A DNA stretch of 64,000 bases from CAIKMD01 sp036501365 (lineage in GTDB: Bacteria; Pseudomonadota; Alphaproteobacteria; ATCC43930; CGMCC-115725). The position numbers were made by a program, and so were the translations under genes. The stretch is from positions 1 to 64,000 of the forward strand of contig DASYAL010000098.1 in the NCBI GenBank assembly GCA_036501365.1, in the 5' to 3' direction. Position 1 is the first letter of the stretch; each line of letters opens with the position of its first letter. Positions 25,871-34,725 of the stretch are shown here, piece by piece. Below the pieces are notes generated by a model, which worked only from the letters and a program-made list of their open reading frames with translations, made no database searches and was not told the origin of the DNA.

Positions 25871-27139
25871 CTACCATTTGCAGCCGAGGCCCTCGGCGAA
25901 AGCCTCGCGCCAATTCCCGCCCGCCGGCACGATGCCGTCATAGGGCCGGATTCCGGAATGGGTCCGCGGATCGGCGCCGGGCGGCGTCTCGCCGCGTTCG
26001 ACCGCGGCGGTCGCGTCGAGCAGCATCCGGCGCAGCGTGACGATCGCGCGGTCGGTCGTGCCGAGATATTCGTGCGAGCGGTCGACGATCGGTCCCATGC
26101 CTTCCTGAATGGCGAAGTCCTGGGTGTTGACGCCGTCGATGCCGGTGAAGCTCTGCGTCTTCTGCACCTGGCGGTCGATCAGATAATCGTTCGACGGATT
26201 GCGCTTCAGCACGAAGCTACCGGGGATAAGGTCTTCCTGGCCGCGGCCGGAATGATGCTCATGCGCCTCGAATTGCTCGGGCGACATCGCGATCGCAGGA
26301 TCGGCGCTGTAGCACCAGTTGTAGACGTTGGTGTGCTCGTCATCGATCGGCACCCAGAGATGGCCGTCGAGCTGCGGTACTTCGTTACGGCCTTGCACGC
26401 CGATGACGCCGCCGCGCATCTGCTGGTGCGGCATCACATAGTGATAGACGCGGACATAGTCGCCGTCCTCGCCGAGTTTGCGCGTCGAGATATAGGAATA
26501 GCCGTAATCGGTGCGAATGACCTCGAGGTTGGGCGCCCGGTCGCGCTGGCGCGGCAACGACTTGTTGGCGAGATTGAGGTTGTGCAGGTACGAAGAATGA
26601 GCGGTGTCGAGGCCGCCTTCGACGCCTTGCAGATAATTGCAATGCTCGAAGGTCTTCGAAATATGACAATGCGTCGACGGCGCGCGCATCCATTCGTAAT
26701 CGGGCGGTGCCGGCATGGTCTCTTCCGGTCCGAGATAGGCCCAGACGATCCCGGCTTTCTCGAAGGTCGGATAATGCTTGATCTTGATGCCGGCCCTCAT
26801 CGGGCTCGCTGCCGGCTCCGAGGGCAGGTCGACGCAATTGCCGTCGACGTCGAATTTCCAGCCGTGATAGACGCAGCGCAGCCCGCATTCCTCATTGCGG
26901 CCGAAGAACAAAGGCGCGCGACGATGCGGGCAATAGGCGTCGACCAAGCCGACCCGGCCGTTGGTGTCGCGGAAGGCGATCAAATCCTCGCCGAGGAGCC
27001 CGACCCGCACCGGCGCGCCGTCGCGCTCGGGCAGTTCGGTCGCGAGGCAGGCCGGCTGCCAGTAGCGGCGGAAGAGCTCGCCCGCCGGGGTGCCGCGGCT
27101 CACGCGGACCAGACGCTCGTTATCCTCTCGGGTCAACAT
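25871..27139 (-). CDS. Rieske non-heme iron oxygenase, phthalate-dioxygenase-like
   Basis: A 422-aa aromatic ring-hydroxylating oxygenase of the phthalate 4,5-dioxygenase-like group, which hydroxylates or O-demethylates aromatic acids using electrons from a separate reductase. Rieske ligands are C70 and H72 (YCPHRRAP), C89 and H92 (CVYHGW). The non-heme iron histidines are probably H181 and H186 in LDTAHSSYLH, with D178 bridging. The open frame begins at TTG 27154. I use ATG 27139 because GGAGAG precedes it and homologues start MLTxExNERL. It is last in a reverse-strand operon with an ABC importer. No ferredoxin reductase gene is nearby. Confidence 0.93.
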   Translation of the reverse strand: MLTREDNERLVRVSRGTPAGELFRRYWQPACLATELPERDGAPVRVGLLGEDLIAFRDTNGRVGLVDAYCPHRRAPLFFGRNEECGLRCVYHGWKFDVDGNCVDLPSEPAASPMRAGIKIKHYPTFEKAGIVWAYLGPEETMPAPPDYEWMRAPSTHCHISKTFEHCNYLQGVEGGLDTAHSSYLHNLNLANKSLPRQRDRAPNLEVIRTDYGYSYISTRKLGEDGDYVRVYHYVMPHQQMRGGVIGVQGRNEVPQLDGHLWVPIDDEHTNVYNWCYSADPAIAMSPEQFEAHEHHSGRGQEDLIPGSFVLKRNPSNDYLIDRQVQKTQSFTGIDGVNTQDFAIQEGMGPIVDRSHEYLGTTDRAIVTLRRMLLDATAAVERGETPPGADPRTHSGIRPYDGIVPAGGNWREAFAEGLGCKW

Positions 27140-27202
27140 CGAGGGTCTCTCCAATCATGGGATTTCACGCATGGTAGGCCCGCGCTCGGACCGAGTGCAA
27201 GC

Positions 27203-28228
27203 TCAGGGCGCGATCGCCGCACGCGCCCGTGCAAGCATCGCCGGCGAAAGCGTCGCTATTTGCGTCACCAGCCGGGCGAGTTCCTCGCCCGAGACCGGCG
27301 CGATGGTGATGCCGAGCTTTTTCGCATCTGCGAGAAAGGCCGGATCGGTCACGGTGGCGGCGTAGGCCGCGCGCAGCGCCGTGACATGCTCGGGCGGCAC
27401 CTTGGGGCCGACCGCGGTCGGCTTGCCGATCGTATAGGGCGAGGAGAACAGCTCGAGCAGCGCGCGGTCGTCGGCATTGCGCGCGAGATCGACCAGCAGC
27501 GGCGCGTCCGGCAGCTCGGGCGAGCGCGTGCCGATCTGTACCAGCACGCGAAGCGTGCCGGCTTTGACGCCCTCATAGGTGAAGCCCGCGCCGCTGTACC
27601 AGGTGTCGCCGGCATCGCCTTCGATCTCGCCTTGTTCCAGCGCATGCTCGACGCTGGCGGCGCCGTCATAGCCGGTGACGACGCGGAACCGCGTGCCGAG
27701 CACGTGGTTCATCACCCGCGGATAGATCGCCCCCAGGGCCATGGGCGAGGGCGTTCCCATCATCACCGAGACGCGCTTGGCGTCGTCGATCGTCTTGGCC
27801 GGCGATTTCGCGGAGACGATCACATCGCCTACCTCGCGCGTCATGTTGCCGAGCCAATTGAAGCGCGCCGGATCGACGTCGACCGTGCTTTGGCCGAGGG
27901 CCTGAATCAGGGGCAGCATGTTGTGCAGATTGGCGAGCACCGTGCCGTCCTGCGGCGCGATGTTGTAGAGATAGTTGGCGGCGCGCATGCCGGTCGCGCC
28001 GGCCATGTTCTCGACCACGATGGTCGGATGGCCGGGGATGTGCTCGGCGAGATGCCGCGCGAGGAGGCGCGCGTTGATGTCATAGGGACCGCCGGGCGGG
28101 GTCGCGACGATGAGCCGGATGTCATGCCCGGCGTAAAAATCGCCGATCGCGTCGGCGGTGGCGTGCCCACAGCCGAGGCCAAGCCAGACGAGCAGGCCGA
28201 GCAGCGCGGTGCGGATAGGCCTCGTCAT
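27203..28228 (-). CDS. Bug/TctC-family solute-binding protein
   Basis: A 341-aa periplasmic binding protein of the tripartite tricarboxylate transporter (Bug) family, with an N-terminal signal peptide (LLGLLVWLGLGCGHATA). Family landmarks are IRLIVATPPGGPYDINARLLA, PTIVVENMAGATGMRAANYL (in parts: VVENMAGATGMRAAN), and NMTREVGDV. These proteins bind carboxylates such as citrate, phthalate or other aromatic acids. It begins 2 bp after the stop of a double-domain ABC permease and has no TctA/TctB membrane partners here. It may therefore work with distant TctAB proteins or with a non-standard partner. Confidence 0.9.
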   Translation of the reverse strand: MTRPIRTALLGLLVWLGLGCGHATADAIGDFYAGHDIRLIVATPPGGPYDINARLLARHLAEHIPGHPTIVVENMAGATGMRAANYLYNIAPQDGTVLANLHNMLPLIQALGQSTVDVDPARFNWLGNMTREVGDVIVSAKSPAKTIDDAKRVSVMMGTPSPMALGAIYPRVMNHVLGTRFRVVTGYDGAASVEHALEQGEIEGDAGDTWYSGAGFTYEGVKAGTLRVLVQIGTRSPELPDAPLLVDLARNADDRALLELFSSPYTIGKPTAVGPKVPPEHVTALRAAYAATVTDPAFLADAKKLGITIAPVSGEELARLVTQIATLSPAMLARARAAIAP

Positions 28229-28229
28229 C

Positions 28230-29951
28230 TCAGCCGCGCATCGCCAGTCGGAGGCCGAACAGCCGGGCGAGGAAGGCGGCGCCCGTCGTCACCAGGATCA
28301 CCACCACCGAGACGACCGCCGCGTCTTCCCAGCGGCCGTCGACCATATAGTCGAGCTGCAGGAGCGATACGGTCTTGCTGCTGTTGGAGGCGAGCAGGGC
28401 GATGCTGGCGATGTCGCGCGAGGCGGCGATGAAATTGATCACGCCGACCAGGACCAGCGTCGGCATCAGGATCGGCACGATGACGTGGCGGAAGCCGTAC
28501 CACCACGAGGCGCCGCTGGCGCGCGCCGCCTCCTCGAGCGCGGCGCCGAGCTGCAGGATCGCCGTCTTGAGGATCTGCGTGCCGAGGGTCATGCCGGCGA
28601 TAACCATTGCGAGGATCATCAGCGCGATGCTGCCGTAGAGCATGCGCAGCAACGGATTGCCGAGGAAGACGTAGAGCAGGCCGACGCCCAGGAGGATGCC
28701 TGGAATGGCGAAGGGTAGCCACGACAGGAAATCGAGCGTGCCGCGGCCGCGATAGCGCGAGCGTACGGCGAAATAGGCGGCGAGCGAGCTGAGGACGATC
28801 GAGCCGAGCGCGGTGCCGCTCGCGAGCTCGAGCGTATTGGCGAGGGCGCGGAGGAAGAAATCGTCGCTGAACACCGCGTGCCAATGAGCGTCGGTCCAGG
28901 GCGCGGCGATGTTGAAGAAGCCGAACAGCTTCATGAAGGACGCGGTGACAAGGAAGACGACCGGTAGCACCGTGATCGTCACCGCGAGCAGCGCGACCGC
29001 GGCGAAGATCGGCCAGCGCCAGCGGCCGAGCGGCATCGGCTGGGTGCGCTCGCGGCCCGTGATCGCGGTGTAGTCTGTGCGCGTCGCCAGCCAGCGATGA
29101 AGGAAGATCAGCGGCGTGATGATGGCGAAGCCAATCACCGCCAGCGCGGTTGCCGAGGCGAATTCCGGCGGCACCTGGGCGACAAACGTGTAGATCTTCG
29201 TTCCGAACACCCAGAAATTGAAAGGCGGCCCCAGGACCATCTCGATCTCGAAAGTCTGCATCGCGCGGATGAGCGAAAGCACCAGCACGGTCAGGATGCC
29301 GGGCGCTACGGCGGGGATGACGATCCGCGAGAGGGTCTGCCAGCGGCCCGCGCCCGAACAGCGCGCGGCTTCTTCGAAAGTGCCGTCGAGGTTGCGGAAG
29401 AGCGGTGTCAGCAGCATCACCTTGATCGCGAGCGAGCTGCTGCTGATATGCGCCCAGACGATGCCCCAGAAGGAATAGATGTTGAAAGGCGGCTTGGTCA
29501 CGAATGGCAGGGCGGTGGCGAGCTGATTGAGCAGCCCGTTCTGCGGATCGAGCAGCACGATCCAGCCCAGGGTCACCGAGAGCGAGGGCAGGAAGAACGT
29601 CACCCAGAAAGCGAATTCGAGCGTGCCGCGCAGCGGTAGATCGCTGCGCGCCAACAGCCAGGCGATCAGCACCGCGCTCGGCAGCGAGATCGATTCATTG
29701 GCGACGAGCACCTTCGCCGTGTTGGCGACGGCATTGAGCATCGTCGGATCGGAGAAGGCCGCGCGCCAGCCATCGAGGCTCCAATGCCGCGGCGTGCCGA
29801 TCGGCCCGGCGACGAAACTGTCGACGAGGATGACCAGCACCGGGTAGAGCACGAAGAGCGCGACGATGCCGAGGACGACGAGATAGACCGTGTATTGCGC
29901 GTCGAACGACACCGTGCGCCGGCGCAGGGCTGAGGCGGCATTGACCGTCAC
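28230..29951 (-). CDS. Fused ABC importer permease, Fe3+-type (two membrane domains)
   Basis: A 573-aa inner-membrane protein holding two binding-protein-dependent permease domains in one chain, as in the iron(III) permeases FbpB/SfuB. About twelve helices are visible. Each half has its own EAA loop for contact with the ATPase: EAARCSGAGRWQTLSRIVIP near residue 200 and EEAARASGASWWYGFRHVIVP near residue 475 (first 20 residues: EEAARASGASWWYGFRHVIV). The start is GTG 29951 with GAGGGGAG upstream. It follows the ATPase gene after 10 bp. Such systems import iron, but also polyamines and phosphonates; the substrate is open. Confidence 0.93.
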   Translation of the reverse strand: MTVNAASALRRRTVSFDAQYTVYLVVLGIVALFVLYPVLVILVDSFVAGPIGTPRHWSLDGWRAAFSDPTMLNAVANTAKVLVANESISLPSAVLIAWLLARSDLPLRGTLEFAFWVTFFLPSLSVTLGWIVLLDPQNGLLNQLATALPFVTKPPFNIYSFWGIVWAHISSSSLAIKVMLLTPLFRNLDGTFEEAARCSGAGRWQTLSRIVIPAVAPGILTVLVLSLIRAMQTFEIEMVLGPPFNFWVFGTKIYTFVAQVPPEFASATALAVIGFAIITPLIFLHRWLATRTDYTAITGRERTQPMPLGRWRWPIFAAVALLAVTITVLPVVFLVTASFMKLFGFFNIAAPWTDAHWHAVFSDDFFLRALANTLELASGTALGSIVLSSLAAYFAVRSRYRGRGTLDFLSWLPFAIPGILLGVGLLYVFLGNPLLRMLYGSIALMILAMVIAGMTLGTQILKTAILQLGAALEEAARASGASWWYGFRHVIVPILMPTLVLVGVINFIAASRDIASIALLASNSSKTVSLLQLDYMVDGRWEDAAVVSVVVILVTTGAAFLARLFGLRLAMRG

Positions 29952-29961
29952 GGCGCTCCCC

Positions 29962-31059
29962 TCACTTCGCCCAGAGCCGCGGCGCGTCGCGCGCGATCGC
30001 GATCGCGATCCGGTCGCCGCGGGCGGCGCGGGTGTCGGGCGGCAGATAGACCGAGATCGCGGCGCCGCCGATCTTCACCTCGCATTCCGAGCGCTCGCCC
30101 TGATAAAGCACGGCTTCGACCACGCCGTGTAACGTGCCGGCATGCCCGTTGGCGTTTCCCGCGAGGCACAAGGCTTCGGGCCGCACGGAGATCTCGACCT
30201 CGCGCCCGGCCGACAGGTCGAGGCCCGCCGGAAGGGGGCAATCGATCACCGCGCCGGCGTCGCAAGCCAGCTCGACCGCCACACGGCCGGTGGCGATACC
30301 CTTGATGCGTCCCGGCAGCGTCACCGACTTGCCGAGAAAATCGCGCACGAACGGCGTCTCGGGCCGCTCGTAGAGCGCGCGCGGGCTGCCGACCTGCTCG
30401 ACGCGGCCGCGATTGAGCACGGCGATGCGATCGGAGAGGCTGAGCGCCTCGGACTGGTCATGCGTCACATAGATCAGCGTCAGACCGAGCCGCACCTGGA
30501 GCAGCTTCAGCTCGAGCCGCATTTGCTCGCGCAGCTTGACGTCGAGATTGCTCAGCGGCTCGTCGAGCAGCAACAGCGCAGGCTCGTGGATCAGCGCGCG
30601 GGCGAGGGCGACGCGCTGCTGCTGGCCGCCGCTGAGCCGCGTCGCCGGACGGTCGTCGAGCCCGGCGAGGCCGGTCATCGCCAAGGCGGCGCGGACGCGC
30701 TCGCGGATCGCGGCGCCGTCGACATGCCGCACCTTCAGGGGGAAGGCGACATTCTGGGCGACGGTCATATGCGGCCAGATCGCGTAAGACTGGAACACCA
30801 TGCCGATATTCCGCCGCTCGGGCGGCAGGTTGACGCCGTCCGCCACCGATACGACGGTTTGCCCGTCGAAGCTGATCGCGCCGCTGCTCGGCGTCTCGAG
30901 CCCGGCGACCATGCGCAGCGTCGTCGTCTTGCCGCAGCCCGACGGTCCGAGCAGCGTCAGCGCCTCGCCCCGCGCCAGCTCGAGCGAGAGATCGTCGACC
31001 GCGACGACGGGACCGAAGCTCTTGCTCAGCCGATCGAGTCGAACGAAAGCCTGCGACAC
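29962..31059 (-). CDS. ABC importer ATPase, Fe3+/spermidine type
   Basis: A 365-aa ATP-binding subunit of the FbpC/PotA type. Walker A is GPSGCGKTT, the Q-loop is VFQSYAIWPHMT, the signature is RLSGGQQQR, Walker B is LLLDEPLSN, followed by the H-loop THDQSEAL. The C-terminal 120 residues form a TOBE-like regulatory domain (EISVRPEALCL, VLYQGERSECEVKIGG). The open frame runs far upstream through the oxidoreductase gene. I start at GTG 31059 because GGGAG precedes it and the family's FVRLDRLSKSFG begins there. It is co-transcribed with the fused permease. Confidence 0.94.
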   Translation of the reverse strand: MSQAFVRLDRLSKSFGPVVAVDDLSLELARGEALTLLGPSGCGKTTTLRMVAGLETPSSGAISFDGQTVVSVADGVNLPPERRNIGMVFQSYAIWPHMTVAQNVAFPLKVRHVDGAAIRERVRAALAMTGLAGLDDRPATRLSGGQQQRVALARALIHEPALLLLDEPLSNLDVKLREQMRLELKLLQVRLGLTLIYVTHDQSEALSLSDRIAVLNRGRVEQVGSPRALYERPETPFVRDFLGKSVTLPGRIKGIATGRVAVELACDAGAVIDCPLPAGLDLSAGREVEISVRPEALCLAGNANGHAGTLHGVVEAVLYQGERSECEVKIGGAAISVYLPPDTRAARGDRIAIAIARDAPRLWAK

Positions 31060-31079
31060 GGGGGGCGCTCTCCCGGCGG

Positions 31080-32243
31080 CTAGCGGCTCGGGACCTGGCG
31101 CGTGAGGGCGATCTCGCGATGCTCGCGCGAGGATTCGAGAATGCCGAGAACGACCTCGAGCGTCGCGCGGCCCCAGATGCCGTCGGGGAAAGCCGGCCGG
31201 TTCGCGGCAAGGGCGTCGCGCAGCTCGATCAGCTCCGCCGCGCGGCCGTGATGGCGCGTCACGGGAATCTCTTCGCAGCCGGTTTCGGTATAGAGATAAA
31301 GTCCGTCGGGCGATTGCCGGATCATGCCGCGCTCGCAGCTCACCACGGTCAGGCCGAAGAACGGCATGCGCTTGCCGCGCGCATAGACCTCGCCGGGCGC
31401 GGTCTGCGACGCGTAGCGGTATTTCTCCTCGGCGTTCATCGGTCCGGTGCGGCGCGGCTTCGGCTTCTTCTTCTGCGGATCGAGATTCTGCTGGCCGCCT
31501 TCGCCGATGCCCCAAGTCAGCTCGGTGACGTCGAAGAAGCCGTAGCCGTTGAAGCCGAGCGTCGCGACCGCGTCGCCGTCGAATTCGACGAGCGCACAGA
31601 AATTGCCTTCGGTGTCGAAATGCGGATTGTGGCGCCCGGCGACGCCGCGCACGCTCTTGCCCATGCCGCCGGCGACGTAACGGACGATGTCGACCATATG
31701 CGGGCCCTGGCGATAGACGAGCCCGCCGCCGAGCCTTGTGTCGACCTCGGAGGCGAGACGTGGCCGCTCCAGCCAGTCGTTGAAGTTCCACGTGTCGACC
31801 TGGATAACCCGGCCGATGCGGCCGCTCCGGATCAGCTCGCCCATCGCGCGGATCGGCGCGTCGAAGATCTTGGAATGACCCTGGAGCAGCCGCACCTTGT
31901 TGCGCTCGGCCGCGGCGACCATGGCGTCGCATTGCTCGAGCGTAACCGCCATCGGCTTTTCGCAGATGACATGCTTGCCGTTCTCGGCGGCGGCCACGGC
32001 ATGCTCGCAATGCACGGTGTTCGGCGTCGCCACCCAGACCACGTCGATCTCGGGCGAGCGGCACATCGCCGCGACCTCGGCATAGGCGGGGAGATCGTAG
32101 CTCTTGGTGAATTGCTCGCGCGCTTCCGGGCGGACGTCGGCGGCGCCGACCAGCCGGACCCCCGGCAGATCGCGAAAGCAAGGCAGGATTTGCGATGAGA
32201 CGGCGCCGAGCCCGGCGACGCCGACGCGCAGTTCGGATGCCAT
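31080..32243 (-). CDS. Gfo/Idh/MocA-family oxidoreductase
   Basis: A 387-aa NAD(P)-dependent oxidoreductase, usually acting on sugars, inositols or similar polyols. The N-terminal Rossmann motif is GVAGLGAVSSQ. The family's EKPMAVTLEQCDAM (with the catalytic-site Lys of EKP) is near residue 95, and a dimerisation/substrate domain follows with RQGPHMVDIVRYVAGG. First gene of the reverse-strand operon that also holds the ATPase, fused permease, Bug protein and Rieske oxygenase. That context hints that the imported compound is a polyol- or sugar-like or aromatic acid; nothing in the sequence decides. Confidence 0.9.
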   Translation of the reverse strand: MASELRVGVAGLGAVSSQILPCFRDLPGVRLVGAADVRPEAREQFTKSYDLPAYAEVAAMCRSPEIDVVWVATPNTVHCEHAVAAAENGKHVICEKPMAVTLEQCDAMVAAAERNKVRLLQGHSKIFDAPIRAMGELIRSGRIGRVIQVDTWNFNDWLERPRLASEVDTRLGGGLVYRQGPHMVDIVRYVAGGMGKSVRGVAGRHNPHFDTEGNFCALVEFDGDAVATLGFNGYGFFDVTELTWGIGEGGQQNLDPQKKKPKPRRTGPMNAEEKYRYASQTAPGEVYARGKRMPFFGLTVVSCERGMIRQSPDGLYLYTETGCEEIPVTRHHGRAAELIELRDALAANRPAFPDGIWGRATLEVVLGILESSREHREIALTRQVPSR

Positions 32244-32270
32244 GTGCCTCCCTTTGTTTTCTTACCCGAC

Positions 32271-32301
32271 CGATGGTAGCGGGATTTCGATGGTAGCGGG
32301 A
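32271..32301. promoter_or_regulatory. Direct repeat in a divergent promoter region
   Basis: CGATGGTAGCGGGA occurs twice, at 32271-32284 and 32288-32301, a 17-bp period. It lies in the 120-bp gap between the reverse-strand oxidoreductase operon and the forward-strand binding-protein genes. The AT-richer TCTTATGGAGAATAGA just after it is a second candidate site. Either could bind a regulator, or the repeat may be a simple duplication. Confidence 0.4.
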
Positions 32302-32372
32302 ATCTTGTCTTATGGAGAATAGAAAAACTGCTAGAGTTTTGCGCGTATTGTGGCACCGGGGAAGGAATGGCC

Positions 32373-33491
32373 ATGCGTCAGGGCAGGCGTCATCGATGCG
32401 GACCCGCGATGCGGGCGATGCTTGCCGTTGTGGTGACGGTGGCATTGCTCGGCTGTGCTCAGGCCTGGGCGGACGGCGCTTGGGACGAGGTCGTCAGAGC
32501 CGCGAATGCTGAAGGCGAGGTCAGCGTCCATGGCGGGCCCGGCGCGATGTTCCACCGTATCCTGGTCGACGGCTTTCAAGCGGCCTATCCGCATATCAAG
32601 GTCGATTTCAACGGCCTCAGCGGGCGCGACGCCATTCCGAAGATCGTGCGCGAGCGCGCAGCCGGCATTTACAGTCTCGACGTCTATAACGGCGGCACGT
32701 CGTCGATCCTGCAGGCGCTGAAGCCGATCGGCGCGTTCGAGCCGTTGCGGCCGGCTTTCCTCCTGCCTGAAGTGCTCGATGACAAGGCGTGGCTGGGCGG
32801 GCTCGATGCCGGCTGGATCGACAGCGACAAGAAATACGTCATGGGCTTCGAAGCGACGGTCACGCCAATGCTGTCGGTAAATTGGGATTTCGTGTCCCAC
32901 GACCAGCTGAAGACTTACGACGATCTGATGAAGCCGGAATTCGCCGGCAAGATCGTGTGGGACGATCCGCGGCTGCCGGGCCAGGGCGTCTCGACGGCGC
33001 AGCGCTTCCTCGTGAATTACGGCGCCGACTGGCTGAAGCGTCTCTTCGCGAAGCAGAAGATCACCTATATCGCCAATCCGCGGCAGTTGGCGGAATGGGT
33101 CGTCAGCGGCAAGTATCCGATCGGCATCGGCCTCGCACCGCAGGAGCTCCAGCCGTTCCAGCAGCAGGGCCTCGGCAAGAACGTCTCGGCCTTTCTTTAC
33201 CCGCTGGCGCATCCGTCGCTGGAATATGGCTACGGCACCGTTTCGATGCTGTCGCACGCGCCGCACCCCGATGCCGCCAAGGTCTATATCAACTGGCTGA
33301 TGTCGCGCGCGGGCCAGCGCGAGTGGATCAAGACCGGCGAGAACAGCCGGCGGCTCGAGGTCCCCATCGCGACGCCCGAGACCGCCGCGCAACCGGGGGT
33401 CGTCTACGTCGCCGAGCAGAACGAAGAGAATCTCTCCACGCGGCAACAGGCGGAAGCGATCGCCAAAGCCAGCATTCCCGCCGGACCGTGA
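32373..33491 (+). CDS. Fe3+-type ABC substrate-binding protein (copy 1)
   Basis: A 372-aa periplasmic binding protein of the iron(III)/2-aminoethylphosphonate-type family, with a signal peptide ending AWA. Marker blocks are EGEVSVHGGPGAM near the mature start, FNGLSGRDAIPKIVRERAAG, GKIVWDDPRLPGQG and HPDAAKVYINWLMS. The start is ATG 32373 because GGAAGGA sits at better spacing than for the ATG at 32367. It is transcribed divergently from the operon encoding the fused permease and ATPase, and with the next gene forms a tandem paralogous pair. The iron-ligand tyrosines of true FbpA proteins are not evident to me, so the ligand is uncertain. Confidence 0.9.
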   Translation: MRQGRRHRCGPAMRAMLAVVVTVALLGCAQAWADGAWDEVVRAANAEGEVSVHGGPGAMFHRILVDGFQAAYPHIKVDFNGLSGRDAIPKIVRERAAGIYSLDVYNGGTSSILQALKPIGAFEPLRPAFLLPEVLDDKAWLGGLDAGWIDSDKKYVMGFEATVTPMLSVNWDFVSHDQLKTYDDLMKPEFAGKIVWDDPRLPGQGVSTAQRFLVNYGADWLKRLFAKQKITYIANPRQLAEWVVSGKYPIGIGLAPQELQPFQQQGLGKNVSAFLYPLAHPSLEYGYGTVSMLSHAPHPDAAKVYINWLMSRAGQREWIKTGENSRRLEVPIATPETAAQPGVVYVAEQNEENLSTRQQAEAIAKASIPAGP

Positions 33492-33573
33492 TGCCCGTGT
33501 CGGGTCGAAATTTGCTAAGCTTGCCGCCGCCATTCGCACGGCAGCAGAGGAAGAATTGAACAGGGTTGTGGCG

Positions 33574-34677
33574 ATGGATCGTGCGCTCGGCAAGGTGCGT
33601 TACGGCGTGCTCGCGATCGCTCTGCTGGGCGCGATGAACGTCGCGCCGAGAGCCAGGGCAGACACTTGGGACGACACCGTCAAGGCGGCGATAGCCGAAG
33701 GGGAAGTCGATGTGCATGGCGGTCCCGGCGAGCTCTTCCATCACATTCTGACCGACGGCTTCCGGCAAGCCTTTCCGCAGATCAAGGTGAATTTCAACGG
33801 TCTCAGCGGGCGCGATGCCATCCCGAAGATCGTGCGCGAGCGCGCGGCAGGGCTCTACACCGTCGACGTTTACGTCGGGGGCTCCTCGTCGACGCTGCAG
33901 AGCCTCAAGCCGATCAATGCTTTCGCGCCGATCCGGTCCGCCTTCCTCCTGCCCGAGGTGCTTGACGACAAGGCATGGTATGGCGGGCTCGACGGCGGCT
34001 GGGTCGACCGGGACAAAAAATTCATCTTCGGCTTCGAGGCGACGGTGACCGAGACAACGATGGTCAACCGCGACCTGGTCTCGCGCGACATCTTTAAGAA
34101 CTATGACGATCTGCTGAGCCCCAATCTCGCGGGCAAGATCGTGTGGGACGATCCGCGGCTGCCGGGGCCCGGCCTCGGCGCGGCACAGCGCTATCTGCTC
34201 AATTTCGGCGAGGACTGGCTGAAACGTCTCTATGGCCAGCAGAAGATCGTCTATATCACTAATCCTCGCCAAGAAGCCGAGTGGCTCGTGACCGGGAAAT
34301 ACCCCATCGCGATCGGCTCCTCGCCCGACGAGGTCCAGCACTTCCAGCAGCAGGGGCTGGGCAAGAATGTCGTCTCTTTCGAGGCGCCGATGCCGCATCC
34401 GACGCTGGATTTCGCCTATGGCAGCGTGGCGCTGATGGCGAACGCGCCCCATCCCAACGCGGCCAAGGTCTATATCAACTGGCTGCTCTCGAAAGCCGGA
34501 CAGACCGACTGGGGCAAGTTCGGCGGCAACAGTCGCCGGATCGATATACCCTATGCCGTGCCGCGGCTCGCGCCCCAGCCGGGCGTTACCTACATCGCGG
34601 AACAGACCGAGGAAAATCTCGCCAATCGCCAGGAGGCGGGGAACCTCGCGAAGCAATTCATCCCCGCCCAGCCTTAG
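33574..34677 (+). CDS. Fe3+-type ABC substrate-binding protein (copy 2)
   Basis: A close paralogue of the preceding gene, with long stretches in common: FNGLSGRDAIPKIVRERAAG is identical, as are KIVWDDPRLPG and AAKVYINWLLS apart from one residue. It also has a signal peptide (ending ARA). Differences cluster in the first third and around residues 140-160, where ligand specificity may differ. ATG 33574 is my choice. TTG 33556, preceded by AGAGGAAG, is a serious alternative, adding six residues before the signal peptide. Both copies would feed the same importer. Confidence 0.9.
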   Translation: MDRALGKVRYGVLAIALLGAMNVAPRARADTWDDTVKAAIAEGEVDVHGGPGELFHHILTDGFRQAFPQIKVNFNGLSGRDAIPKIVRERAAGLYTVDVYVGGSSSTLQSLKPINAFAPIRSAFLLPEVLDDKAWYGGLDGGWVDRDKKFIFGFEATVTETTMVNRDLVSRDIFKNYDDLLSPNLAGKIVWDDPRLPGPGLGAAQRYLLNFGEDWLKRLYGQQKIVYITNPRQEAEWLVTGKYPIAIGSSPDEVQHFQQQGLGKNVVSFEAPMPHPTLDFAYGSVALMANAPHPNAAKVYINWLLSKAGQTDWGKFGGNSRRIDIPYAVPRLAPQPGVTYIAEQTEENLANRQEAGNLAKQFIPAQP

Positions 34678-34725
34678 GCGCGTCGGTTGTATCGCCACGC
34701 CCGCCTGCCTATCATATCGGCGGGA

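Noticed and set aside
25826..28432. An 868-codon forward frame over the Rieske and Bug genes
   Set aside because: Covers two well-supported reverse-strand genes and their gap without any recognisable domain.
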